DNA of 64,000 bases from Orbilia blumenaviensis (lineage: Eukaryota; Ascomycota; Orbiliomycetes; Orbiliales; Orbiliaceae), in the NCBI GenBank assembly GCA_036872755.1, contig JAVHNS010000004.1, forward strand, positions 3,038,001 to 3,102,000, in the 5' to 3' direction. The stretch's first letter is position 1; the number at the start of each line of letters is the position of its first letter. Below the pieces are notes generated by a model that worked only from the letters and a program-made list of their open reading frames with translations, had not been told where the DNA came from and ran no database searches. Positions 47,101 to 60,000 of the stretch are shown piece after piece. The translations under genes were made by a program, and so were the position numbers.

Positions 47101-50100
47101 CTGACAGCGATCATTGTCCAAGAAAAGGTCATCGATAGTAATTCCTTCATGGAAATGATCCACCCAGTGAGTACAGGAGTATTGTATAGTTTCTAGCGGG
47201 TCCGAGTCTGGAGGGCGAAAATCCCCTATTTTGCACATCGGTCTCTGTAAGTTGTATATATTCCGCCGGAGGATATTGGACATAGTGCTGATTGAGTGTA
47301 AGAAAATCGAGTAATGGACCTCTTTTCGACTAGTTGATCCAAATATTATAGAGGAGCCATCGCCAATCAAAAAATCTATAGCTGATTGGTGTATGAAGTA
47401 TATCGTACTATTGCGAATTGTGAGGAATGAGCCACACTCCTTAACTAGGTTATTAAGAATGTCTAAACCAGTTTTTGACTCATTTTCAAGTTCAGTAAGT
47501 GATTGCAACTCTGCCAGTTGAAGTGGCCGATATGCAAGAGATACAGTTGAAAGAATAATTCGACACAGCTTTGAATCTTCGCTGTCTAGACCATCGAGTT
47601 GTGCCAGCATTTGTCCATAAAGTCCCGACAGGCTGCCAGGCATTTCCTCGACCTTTCTCAAAATTAAATCTATACGCCTATGTATGATTTTTCGCTCTTG
47701 GAGATCCTTTAGAGCGAGAGCTACCCAAAGAAAGGTACCACCAGCCTTCTCAGTTAGCTTGTTCTGCACTCTTTTCCGGAAATCTTCATGCTCGTTTGGC
47801 CAAAGGCGCAGAATTCTATCCTTTATGAATATTCCGACTGCTTGGGAGACGAGGTTGGCATTTACCTCGAGACTGAGCCTCGACCCAATTTTGGTTGGAA
47901 AAGTGAGCTGGTTCTCGACGCTGTAGCGGTTCCTACTTGAGACAATCCATTTTATTCGGGGCGAAACTGACATATTCTTGGATATGAAGTCTAATAACTG
48001 CTTCAGATCAGAGACACACTCGTCGAGTGCATCGATGACTAGATGAATGGTATTATTGCCCCCCCCGGCCGTTACTAGGTCTCGTAGAATATCTGTTAAG
48101 ATACCTGGCAGCTTGTACCATAAGTTTGTAGGTTCGAAAAGTCCTTCACCAGTTTGGCGATATCTCTTCTGCAGATGAGAGAGAAGCGTTGGTTGTTGGT
48201 GGATAAGTAGATAAATTAGACCACGTAGGACTGCTGTGGCGCTATTAATACGCGGGTCTGTAGCTTGGCAAAAGAAATAAGATAGATAGAAAGTACTGGT
48301 ACTCGAACTTTCTAACTCGTCGATGATGCCGCACAGAAGCATGGTCTTGCCCTTGCCGGGGTCCCCACTGATCCATAGTAGGTTGTATTCGTCTTCTTCA
48401 CGCCATCTTCGGAAATCGGGATTCCCAAGTATCCATTTGTAAGAGTCCTTAAGTAGACCCCCCTTTGTATCTTCGATTCTACTCTTATCGTCACGTGGGT
48501 CGGTTGTTTGCAGTTTTTGTAAGGCGGATAGATCCTCGTCGGAATCATCCCAGCCATTATCGGTAAGATAGTACCGTCTGGTCTTACCTGTTTTGCCTTT
48601 CGATCATGTCAGTATCAACTTAGCCGTCTCACCCTATAGTATTGAGAGTTTTACCTGATATTGTATTGTGGAGATACCTACGAACAGTTGTGTAGGTTTT
48701 ATCGTGGTTGCCATCGAATTTAACGATTGTTGAATGATTACCGTCAGTTTCTATCACCTTCTCGAGTTCAGATATCCCTAATTCTACTGAATTCTTATTT
48801 ACGACGATATAGGGCTCTCCTGTTCGATTGTAGCTGCCGTTATCCTGCTGTTTCGTTTTTTAGTCACACCCCAGGCGTAAATCCTAGTAAATTATCATTC
48901 ATACCTTGACAAGTCTTTTGATTTTGGCGGTCTCAAAAAACGAAAATATTTTCGTTTTCTGTGTGAAGATACGCTTTTTGAACGTGCCAATTGTTTGCGT
49001 TACCCGTTGAGTTTCGTATATAATATAATCTACCAGTTTTTCGCCTTGACCATGTTCCAAGCCGCAGATGTCCTCTGCCATAGAGCGGACATCATTTAAG
49101 TCGATACTGCGAAACGGAACGCCAAAAAAGAAAATATCCTTAGTAGAATGGTAAATATTTTGATAGTCGGAGTTATCGGATGCTTGAACATAAGCCTGCG
49201 TTTGATTGTTCTGGTGCATCAGCCACAATCATCCGATCCGAGCTATAGCTTTAAAAAAGAGAGAGTAGTTTCAATGCTGCAGGTTTAAACATAATTGCAC
49301 ATATGTGACGCTGGGATCCCCATGGATCTAGGAATACATACATGAGCAACGATGGTTCCACCAAAACTATGACCTAGCATGACCAGCGGTCTGGTTCGTT
49401 CCTAATGATATAGTGATGTTCAGTTCCGATCTTGCTCTAAGAGTCAGGTTAGGTACGTCAGTATACTAGTAGCGCGCGTACCTGTTTCGTCTGCCTCGCT
49501 TTATCTAACTCGGCCAAAAAGTCGTTGACATGGTCTTCAATCCACTTTTCTTTCTCGCTCCGATATTTTGTATCATACCCGAAAATCATCACCCTGCAGC
49601 CTACTAAGTCCTCGTCCGTGCTGATGAAATCCCTGAGCCACATTTTGCCCGTGGTAGGGCTTGTCCACGACCCAAAAGGGTGGCAGTTGAGTCCGGATAG
49701 AGCAACAATACTAGTCACGTGGGATTTATAATCAGCATCCTTGGTGTTTATGCCTCCGTCGTGGATATGCATATATTACCAATATTCTGCATTTGCATAT
49801 TTTTGTTATCGGAAACGTAGAGGAGTACTAAGGGACTTACTCAATGCAGGTCTTATCTGGGTCCACTGGATATAATTGGGTGAGACCGTAAAAATCGGAG
49901 TCAATTAATATATCGTCCTCTTTCAGTTTAAAAGTTGGCTTTCCGGCTTCCGAGCATAATAGAAAATTTTTTAAATACGAGGGCAATGGTTCGTATTTAA
50001 AAAGTCCCACCTGGGCCCGGGTGCCGTTGCAAGCAGGAACAAGCTGTAAAAATTCGATTTTGCATCGTCCACGCTCTTCCTTTGTAAGTAAATTTTCGAG

Positions 50101-50181
50101 GCCGGACTTGAGTTCATCCTCAGTTGTATCGGGGCCAATGCCTAGCGCTCGGAATACCCCGCGGTTCTTTATCGTAGCCAT
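44106..50181 (-). CDS. NLR-like receptor: SesB-type alpha/beta hydrolase - NACHT - WD40
   Basis: Seven exons: 50181-49841, 49710-49482, 49401-49342, 49195-48905, 48847-48655, 48596-46987 and 46889-44106; lengths sum to 1,836 codons in one frame (1,835 aa). Residues about 1-370 form a SesB/lipase-like alpha/beta hydrolase: GLTQLYPVDPDKTCIDIVAL, HPFGSWT, nucleophile elbow GHSFGG (Ser202) and DGNHSTIVKF (His345). A NACHT NTPase follows: P-loop GDPGKGKT (449-456) and Walker B LVIDALDEC (558-566). From about 909 come many degenerate WD40 repeats (AFSPDGKLLASSCTETTLLW, FSPNSKLLAVAYHGIVQIWD). Such proteins mediate heterokaryon incompatibility or non-self recognition in fungi, where ligand sensing by the repeats activates the N-terminal effector. 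Acceptors of exons 4, 5 and 7 have alternatives 3-15 bp away. No inactivating lesion was found. Confidence 0.85.
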
Positions 50182-52757
50182 AGTCTATGTCGATTGGGGG
50201 TCAATAGAATAGCTTTATATGAGATCTTCTGAAAATTCAGGGCAGTTCGTATCGAGTACCAGCAACACATAGTTATATCGTGAAGGAAATCATGATGCTC
50301 AATGGGATGGCGTATGGGGTTTTTATAATTCAAATTTGAGCTAGGGGCGAGGAAATTTTAACATCGTAGAGCTGCAGATTGCAGAAGGTCTGTGGGCTCC
50401 GGGAACGAGAAATTCACTGACTTGGCCGCAGCACTTGCTTGACTTTGGGTCGAATTGAGACAGCACATCATGCATTAAAAATCATATAGCCTTGTTTTCA
50501 TTATATATAGCCGTCATATTGCCAAATTCCCACTCTATAGTGACTGCTGCAATACCACGAGACCAGCTACTGTAATAGTATCAGCCCCCATGCATTATTA
50601 AATTCCCGGCAGAAAATCCCAACCTCAAACTCAATATTCGCGAGATTAGGGTATGAATCTGTATAAATACGCAAACCTGTAGTGCACACAATCGGGCAGG
50701 ATACATGGTTGTGAAATTGCTATGCGATAGCCATTAATCAACGCAGTTCCTCTGACCAGACGTTCAGGACCGGAACGATCATTGGAAAATTCCGAAATGC
50801 TCCATCCTCCATTCTCCAATAAACCCCGCGTTTCAATGTTTTCGTTTTTGGGTTCTTGAGACAATCTTGGGAGTAAGTGATATGATATTTTAAAAACAAG
50901 AGCGGAGCTTGCATCTGCATTACTATCACTGAAAGGAATCCTTCACTAAAGAGACTCGGCTGACCATGGTGGGTGTCATCCCCCAGATTACACTCCAGCA
51001 CTCTTGCATTAAAGGTGAAAATTTGGTATCTCGCGTATTACCACCAACCAAACAAACCCACGACTCTTCGTGCCTCAGACACCAAAAAGACTTTATTAAG
51101 TCACTAAACCGGGGTTGGGGATACCAAGCTCGGCATAAAATATACAATTCGGTTGTAGCGGCGCTTCATGAAGGTAGCTCATATTATATATGTAGAATGG
51201 CTTCGCTAACTATGAAACAAACATTCCTATCAATTCGCTGGGAAGGTGATTCTTCCGATTCTAGAGTCTCAAAATTTGCGGGAAGGCTACAAGGCCGCAA
51301 CGCCAAGCTTGCAAGTCTTCTAAACCATATGCTTGTGTCAAACAGTGCGTAGACATTGTATTGAAAGCCACAAGAATAGCTGCATGGTGTCATGCGGTAT
51401 ATGTATCGCACCCCACGGCATAATTTCTAAGCCCGAGGCGACTATCAATGGAATTTATAGTGACCTCGTTGGTTTCAGGCTATATACATATTCTGTGTCT
51501 AAGCACCAGCCTAGGTATATGTAGATATGTCGCTCGTAATTGCGAGCAGAAATGAAAAACCGGCGTTAAACAAATCTTCAATTCTGTATATTATCGTATT
51601 ATGATAGTCATGTATCGATTACAAAGTATTTCAGATCTCTAGACTGATGGTTTGGGCCACTCAACCTTTCCTTAGCTTACTTGCCCCTCTTGGATGTTGT
51701 ATATTTATGTGTTGACATGTTGTATTTTTTAGAGCCCTAGGTTCTGAAAGATAAATCTTAGATTTGAAGTTGCGTACTCAGAGGGCTGGTTGTAGAAGAA
51801 GCCTTGAGGGGCGTCAGAGGCTCTCCTTTGTATGAGAATGATGTCAGTATCCAAAATTGCAGTTTGTGTGAAAGTGCGATTATCGAAGGATGCACAACCA
51901 GACCTATTGATGGATATCGGCTGGCGGATATTGATAGGGAAACCCCGCCACGGCAAATAGCAGCCCCGCCACAAAACGACTTTAATCCTTCTCGTACGTA
52001 TACGTCGTGCGGCTCGAAGATTCCGACCAAAAACCAATCCACCAAACGAGCGAGCTACCTTATTCTCTATACTTAGTGGTAAGTACCTAACCTAGGTTCT
52101 ATGTAGCTCAAACGGGTGCATCCGAACAGGGCAGCCCGTCGAATGTCACAAGTTCGGGAGCGAGAGGACGCAGGGCTAAAATAAGGCAAGGGAATCGAAT
52201 CACTATTACTCATACCTGCATTTCGCATGGATGCCTGTCGAGGTCGGTTCCACTGCCCGATGGCATTTATAAGCCCCGCCACCGAGCTCCAGGCTAAGTT
52301 GCTTTAGTAGCTTCTTTTTTTTCCTTTTGAAGCTAAATTTCTCCCACGGAAAAATAGAGAAAAATAAAATACAAAAAGGTCGTTGGCGACTAAATCACAT
52401 CATCGGTGCCAGACGTTTGACTTGTGACTGACTTTGGTCGTCGATAGAAATTTTGATCGAATCATCCTTTTAAGACAGACAAAAAGCCAGGACGGAGTTT
52501 TCTGTGATTAAGTTCTCAGAAAACAACATCTTTGAGCTTGCTTGCTTGCTCTCTCTCATATTTTTTCTTGCTCTCAAAACTCCCAAACTCTCCAACCACA
52601 GCTGTGACTGCGACTGCAACTGCAACTGCAACTCCACAAACAAGAGCCACTGCTAATACAGGGAGGCGACCAACGGTAGAAGCGTCGCCATCTAAACCAA
52701 GATTCAGCGTCTCAAGCAATCGCTCGAAATCGCCAAATTTCACCGTAAACAGCCACC
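50182..52757. other. Intergenic, about 2.6 kb, divergent promoters
   Basis: Several overlapping open frames of 60-130 codons occur on both strands (for example 50966-51352 plus and 51758-52045 minus), but none has a domain, signal peptide or splice logic. An (ACTGCR)4 run at 52607-52632 lies in the probable TAE2 5' UTR. It could be a decayed accessory gene beside the NLR. Confidence 0.5.
52607..52632 (+). repeat. (ACTGCR) hexamer run, about 4 copies
   Basis: ACTGCG ACTGCA ACTGCA ACTGCA followed by ACT, some 125-150 bp upstream of the TAE2 ATG. Confidence 0.85.
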
Positions 52758-55700
52758 ATGAAGCAACGTTTCTCCGCACTCGACGTTCAGGTATTTCCCC
52801 AGAAAACCTCCCCTTGTTTGCCTTGGTTGCCCTGCTTTGCTGGGTCAGGCCCTTTGCCAAGACATCGCTTTCTCTGTCTCTCCCTCTCTCTGTCTTCTAA
52901 CATTATAGCCGCTTCCAGGTGATAACCCATGAACTCCATTCTCACCTCCTCTCCCACCGCCTCTCCAACATCCACGACCTCTCCTCCCGAACCTTTCAGT
53001 TCAAATTCACGTCATCAGCAACACAAACCCGACACATCCTGATCGTGGACTCCGGGTTTCGTTGTCACCTGACCAATTTCTCAAGAACGGTCGCTGCAAG
53101 CCCCAGCGGGTTTGTAGAGAAACTCAGGAAATGCTTGAAGACCAGACGGGTTACTGGTGTTCGACAGGTTGGGGGGGATAGGGTTGTTGAACTGCAGTTT
53201 GGGATTGTAGGAGATGCTGTCCCGGCTACGGATTCAGCTACTACTACTCCTGCTGCAACCGCCACTGCCGCTGCGGTAGAAGGCGCTGCAGTGGAAGCGA
53301 AGGGAATCCCTCATGTGGGCGGATACCGTTTGTTCTTCGAATTCTTCGCCGGTGGCAATATAATCCTCACCGACGCCTCCCTAAAAATCATCACACTCCT
53401 CCGAATCGTTCCCGAGGGACCCAACCAGCGAAAGGTCGCACGAGGCGAAACATACGATATCTCGGATCGAAAGCCGTTCGGAAGCGAGAGTGGCGAAAAT
53501 ACGACCAGGGAACAAATTAAAGCAGCGTTAAAGGGACATCTGGAGAAAAGGGAGAATGAAGAGAAGCAGGGGACAGATGGGTTGAAGGAATGGCAGAAGA
53601 AGAAGCTGAAGAAGACAAGGAAGGATGAAGGGCTGAATCGTGTTCTTGGCGCTGCTATGACAGAGTTTAGCGCTACGCTGATTGAGCACTGTCTTATAAG
53701 CGTCGGAGTGGATCCGGACCTCAAGGCTGCCGATGTGGTAAACGACGATGCGACTATTGACAAAGTCGTCGAAGGATTTGGACTGGCAGATGAGGTCATC
53801 AAGGAAATCACGGAAAGCAAGGAAGTCACCGGCTGGATTATCGCCAAAAAGCCACAACCGAAACCCGAAAAGGCCGACAACGAGGACAGTAAGAAAGCAA
53901 AAAAGAATAAGAAGAAGAAAGTAGCTTTCGGGGATGCTGGTGTTAAAGAAGCTGAAGATGAATTGGAAGCTATGCTCGAAGACGAGGATATTGTCCCACA
54001 GACAGATGCTTCCGGGTACATCTACGACGACTTTCACCCATTCTTACCTATCCAATTTAAAGACAAACCGGGCGTTCACACGATTCCTATTACGACATAC
54101 AATAAAACCGTCGATTCATTCTTTTCATCTATCGAGTCTCAAAAACTGGAACAGAAAACAGCTGAAAAGAAGGCCCTTGCTGCAAAACGCCTCGCCAACG
54201 CACGGAACGAACACAAGAGCAAGATTGAAAGTCTGAAGGAAGTCCAGGAGGTCCACGTTAGAAAAGCACAGGCGATCGAGGCAAACGTTGAAAGAGTGGA
54301 GGAGGTCATTGACGCCGTCAACGGACTCGTTGCACAAGGGATGGATTGGACGGAAATCAGAAGTCTGATCGAGCGCGAGAAGTCGGCGGGTAACGTCGTA
54401 GCAGAAATGATCAGAGACGTCAAATTTATGGAGAACACGGTAGTAGTACGACTATACGAAGAAGAGGAGGAAGACGATAGCGAAGACGAGGATGACGAAA
54501 GTGGGAGTGAGGAAGGTGAAGACAAGGAGCGAAGCTATCTAGATATTGACATCGACCTTGGACTTACCGGGTACGCCAATGCAAGAATCTATTACGAACA
54601 AAAGCGGTCCGCGGCTGTGAAAGAAAGCAAAACACTACAGTCTTCCGCAAAGGCACTAAAATCTACGGAAAAGAAAATCCAAAAAGATCTCAAACAGGCC
54701 TACAAAGCCGAAAAGATGGAACTTCGAACTTTTAGAAGACAAGGATGGTGGGAGAAGTTCTATTGGTTTAGAAGTTCTGAGGGTTATTTGATTCTCGGAG
54801 CTAAGGATCCTACACAGGCTGATATGCTTTACAAGAAGTATTTTAAGAAAGGTGATGTTTGGGTCCACGCTGAGGTGCCGGGTAGTTGTCATGTTATCGT
54901 GAAAAATAAAGTAGAGGACATGACTGCGCCTATCCCACCAGGGACACTAAGCCAGGCTGGGTCATTGGCGGTAGCGTCGAGTGATGCCTGGGAGAAAAAG
55001 ATGGTTATTTCGGCTTGGTGGGCTGGGTATGAACAAGTTGGGAAGATTGGAGCCGGAGGGGTAGTTCTAGGTACTGGAGAATTTGTGGTGAAAGGAGAGA
55101 AGAAATGGTTACCACCTGCTATGCTGGTTATGGGGTTTGCTGTAGGATGGTTGCTTGCCGATGGAGAAGTTGAAGACGACGATAACGCTGAATTGGAGAG
55201 AGGGTTACCAGAGGTCTCTAACTCTGAAGAAGAAAGGGTTGAGCAGCAAAAGGAAGAGTCCGAAGACGAAGAATTTCCAGATACTAAATTAGACTCAGAG
55301 GAGGAAGGCGGCTCGAGTATCAAAGAGCAGCAGAATCTTCCGGCAGACGAATACAGTGATGACGACGAGGAGTTCCCGGATACCAAACTCGACGACCTAG
55401 CATTGGAAGAAACTACCCGTTCACAGGAAGAGCTAGAGGAAGAATCGGATACTGTGGACCGACTTCCCGACACTATCGACCTACAACCTTCGTTAATCGA
55501 CCGAACTGCCGCATCTTCACCGACACCATCAGTAACATCAACAATCACGGGAGGTCGTCATCTCAGCGCTAAAGAAAAACGGGATATTAAGAAGGCTAAA
55601 GCGAAGGGATTAAGTCTTCCTGCATCGGCACTGGCTACTCCCAACGGAAGCCGTCCCCCTGTAGGAAGGAAACAAATTAAAGCCCCCGCCGCACCTAGAA

Positions 55701-56488
55701 ACTTATCGTCGAAAACAGCACAACAGCAAGTTCGTGGTAAGAAGGGTAAAGCTAAGAAGATTGCAGAGAAGTACGGCGATCAGGATGAAGAAGACCGGGA
55801 GCTAGCTCTTAAGTTACTTGGCAATGCCAAGAAAGAGACTGAAGCTGCCGCTGAGGCTCTGGAAAATGAGAAGGACAAAAAGGCGGATAAGATCAGAGAA
55901 ATGGAAGAGAAACAACTTAGATTGAAGCTTCAAGTTGAAAGGATAAGAAGCCAAGTCCTAGCGGACGAAGAAGTCAGGGGCGCAACCAAGGAGAAATTCT
56001 TAGATTTTGAAGAAGAGCTGGACGAAGGCAATGCACTGAAGATGGTGGATCTGAAGAGGATCGTAGGAGAAGTCAAGTTGGCAGACATGGAGAGAGTCGT
56101 TGACGCGATTCCCATCTGTGCGCCGTGGTCTGCTCTACAAAGGTTCGAATGGAAAGTTAAGTTACAGCCAGGGACGCAGAAAAAAGGAAAGGCTATCAGA
56201 GAAGTTGTGGAGAGGTGGGGGAAAGAAGTTGTGGATAAGAAGAGGAGACCATCCCCAGCTTCATTAGCGCATAAAGATAGTGGAGGCGAAGGGCAGATAA
56301 GTGACGTTGCGGAGAAGGCTAGGCGGGAGAAAGAATTAATCAGGGCCTGGAAGGAGGCAGAGTTGGTGCAAGGCGTTCCCGTTGGTAAAGTCAAAGTGAT
56401 GATGCCAGGAATGGCTGAAGAGAAGGGCAAGGGTGGGAAGAGTGGCGGCGGTGGGAAGTCTGGCGGCGGGAAGAAAGGGAAGAAATAG
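52758..56488 (+). CDS. TAE2: Ribosome quality control protein Tae2/Rqc2 (NEMF family)
   Basis: Exon 1 (52758-52790) encodes only MKQRFSALDVQ; a 128-bp pyrimidine-rich intron ends CAG, and exon 2 (52919-56488) continues VITHELHSHLLSHRLSNIHD; product 1,200 aa. The short first exon is needed for the family's invariant start and has a good AGCCACCATG context. NFACT-N covers about 1-220 and retains Asp9 and the DR pair at 98-99 (VRQVGGDRVVEL), residues required in yeast Rqc2 for CAT-tailing. A coiled coil (about 415-480), acidic stretch and NFACT-R (RRQGWWEKFYWFRSSEGYLI, DVWVHAEVPGSCH) follow, then a long acidic linker and NFACT-C. It binds stalled 60S-peptidyl-tRNA complexes and recruits Ltn1. 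The basic, Gly-rich tail is typical. Confidence 0.93.
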
Positions 56489-57044
56489 TGCACTGCGTAG
56501 TGATGATTGTAAACGCTTACTAGGAAATTATATGATGCGACTACGACAACAGTCTGATCACGAATTAACGATGTGGTTTTGACCAAAATAAGTCTATAGA
56601 TTTAACGAATGTAAGGCTCTATCTACCGTGTGGCAATCATAACATTACCTACAGGTTTCTAGCTAAGTTTAATAAAAATTTATACCGTGTCCAGGGCCAT
56701 CATACCCGAACGAAATATCTGTGGAAATTACTCCGGCCAAGAACCCAAAATGAAAGTAGGGAAATAAAAAGTGTTGGTGCCCAATGCAATGGACGTGATT
56801 AGTTCAAACCAGCCAAATACCTAAATTGCTTACCTGGAATGGAATGGTTATGATTCGATAAAATTTCGAATGTAAGACGTTGAATGAATGCAATATGCAT
56901 ATACTCAAAATGATGAAAGACCTCCTCTGGTTCTGCTCCTTTCTATACCCACTCTATAGCCCTATAAAACAGAACTTTTCTTCCCCCCTTCCTCCTCCAC
57001 CAGCTCATCCCCGTTCCCACTCGGGCCTTCCCGGCCCTTCGTCG
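56489..57044. other. Intergenic, 556 bp, convergent genes
   Basis: 3' regions of TAE2 and the ENA pump. No coding signal. Confidence 0.6.
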
Positions 57045-60000
57045 TCATTCAGCTTCAGTGCCAGATGGCTTCTCGTCATACACTTTGCACTCTTCAGTGA
57101 CTGCACGACTGCTAAGATAGGATGCGAAGACTCTATTTTCAAGGTCCTCTAGAGTATCTCCTCGAGTTATGCCTCTCTTCTTTGCGGCACGTCGGAAGTA
57201 GATCCTCTTGGCCCATTTCCAGGCTTCGATGCCCAAGAAGAATAGAACTGCTGCGACCATGACGATGCCCCATTCCCATGTGATTCCCTCGTGTTTAAAA
57301 ACCTTGTGGTTGATGACGGGGATATACAGGGTAGGGAAGATAGTGACGAATCCAGCAATGATAGCCCAGAACAAGAACTTGTTCCTCCAAACATCGATAG
57401 CCCATTGTGTAAAATACTTTGTTGAACCAGGCTGCATCCTAAAGAAACTGCGGCGCATATCAACCATTTCCCAAGCCAAGAACAATGCAAACCACGTTAA
57501 ACACGCAAAGCAAGTAGCTCTCGCACGGAAGACAGTGTCACATTTCTCCGAATATTCGTTGTTACAGTTTTCGCCGAGATCGCCGTTTCCAAAACCGAAT
57601 AGAACGAGGACGAAAGAGCACAGACATAGTGCGGCGACCCAGAGGCCGTATACTAACATATCAAGCAAGACTTCCCATGTGAATACACCATCCTTGAGAC
57701 TTTGTGGTGGACGTTTTAGGATATCTGGCGTAGCGACTTCAAAACCGAGGCCCATATCTGGCATACCGCTAGTGATCATGATCACCCACATGATTTCAAC
57801 AGGTGCAAGTGGAAAGACTGATATACCCGATTGATCTTTAAAGACCAATCCGATGAGAAGAGTGCAGGCCTGAGCGATGTTTTCAGCGAGTAAGTGAAGG
57901 ATGAACTTTTGGATATTGTCGAACATCCGGCGACCTTCTTCGACGGCATTGAGGATTGAGGCGAAGTTGTCATCAGTTAGGACGATATCTGAGGCGTCTT
58001 TTGCGACGTCGGAGCCGGATTGGCCCATTGCGATACCTACGTCGGCGCGTTTAAGGGATGGGGAGTCATTGACGCCGTCGCCGGTCTATCATTTAACATT
58101 AGTATCATTTATAAAATCATCGATAGGGGCTGGAGTTTACGTACCATAGCGACGAACTTCTTTCGCCGATGCAATGCTTCGATCATTCTAACTTTAGTAC
58201 CCGGGGCACAACGAGCAATTACAAGAGGAAGCACGGGAAGTTTGTCAATATCATCATCTGTAAGTCTATCAAAAGTACTGGCTGTCATAACCATTGAATC
58301 CGCGACGTCTTTGCTGAATTGTTGCATCCTTGAGGGTATGATCCCGACTTCTGCTGCGATCGCTTTGGCTGTTTCGGGGTGGTCTCCCGTGAGCATGTGG
58401 ACATTGATACCGGCTCTGTGGCATTGCCGAACTGATGGGGCTGATTCTGGGCGGGGTGGGTCATAGAGGCCGATCAAGCCGCAGAAATGGAGGCTGTGTT
58501 CAACGGTTGAGCGATCGATTTCAGTATCAGACTTGGTGAATTCATCAGTGTATTCCTTCGAAGCGAGGGCCAGCACTCGAAGCCCCATTCCAGCGAGAGA
58601 TTCCATATTGGCGAGAATGTCATTCTTGATAAGTTCGGACAGTGCAACGGGTTCACGGTTTTCTTGGATTGTGATAGTCGAGCAGGAGTCAATGATTCGT
58701 TCCACAGCACCCTTTGTAAAGACGTAGTTTTTGCCGCTGTGCGTATTGTGGAAGATTACAGACATCTTTTTCACATCGGAGTCAAATGGGAATTCGGCTA
58801 GTTGTTTCCAGAGGGGTGTATCTCCCGTAGTCAGCTTTAGACGGTTATGGTCAAACCTGGATGCAAAGACTTGAATGGCGATTTCAGTGGGATCTCCTCG
58901 AGCACCCCATTCACCGCTTCCGCTTCTTTGGACGGTGGCTAAATTAGCAAGAGAGGCGACGTTTAGGAAGCCCTCCAATTGAGTGTTTCCACCACTAGCG
59001 AGGAGGGATTTGGTATCGAGCTTTTCTTTTGAAATAGAGGACTTGTTGCGAGGTTCTCCCGCGTCAAATGTGATACTGCCAGTTTCTGGGTTAAAAGGCT
59101 CAGAGGATACAATGACAGAGTATATTCCCTTTCCTGGGATCCATGCCTTTCTGGCGACCATTTTACCTTGGGTTAAGGTACCGGTTTTGTCCGAACAGAT
59201 ATCTGTGCCATAAATTGTTAGTATTGGCTCTCAAAATTGTCATAAAAAGGAGAGGCATACCGGTAACAGCACCCAATGCCTCAAGAGATTTCAAATTGCG
59301 AACAATGACGTGTCTTTCAACCATCCTTTTAGTTCCAGCAGCCATAGTAATAGTCAATACCACGATAAGGGAAGCCGGAATCATAGATAATCCAGTAGCG
59401 ACTGCATATATGATAACTTCTTTATCAGTCCTAAATTTATTGGCACCAAACACAATGATGGCACAGATAATTGCAATCCCAAAGAGTAGAATAGCCAACT
59501 TTGAAAGCTTCCTTTGTAGTGGTGTTCCAACATTGATTCCAAGGAAACGGCCGATAGCGTCAGAAATAGTCAAAGTCCACGCCTGAGCGTATCTGTGTGG
59601 TTTAGCAGTGCCATCCGGCTTGCGTTTGACAGGTCGAATGCGGGATTCGCGTTTACGGAGAGCAGCGGCAATGGATCCAATTTCGGTAGACATGCCCGTG
59701 GCGAAAACGATGCCACGAGCACGACCTTTAGTGACGGTTGAAGAACTATAGGCGACGTTGAGACGATCTCCTGGGCCTGTATCGTCTGGGAACGTGGCTT
59801 CCGCATCCTTGCGGACGGGCAGGGATTCACCAGTGAGAAGGGCTTCGTCGGTTTCAAAATTGACAGATTCGATCAGACTAACATATGTTAGAGGTGGCAA
59901 GCACTTAAGTAGGTAGTGGGTTTGCTGGAAATAAGTACCGGATATCAGCAGGAATAGTATCTCCAGTTTTCAGTTCAACCATATCTCCGGGTACGACTTC

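Noticed and set aside
50966..51352. 128-codon plus-strand frame upstream of the NLR gene
   Set aside because: Composition unremarkable, no domain, and overlapping minus frames are equally open.
52195..52260. Stretch with GGAATCGAATC and GGTCGGTTCC resembling tRNA box elements
   Set aside because: No complementary acceptor stem or anticodon arm can be built around it.
53311..55548. Long minus-strand frames inside TAE2
   Set aside because: Antisense shadows of a Glu/Lys-rich coding region, reading as poly-Ser/Phe.
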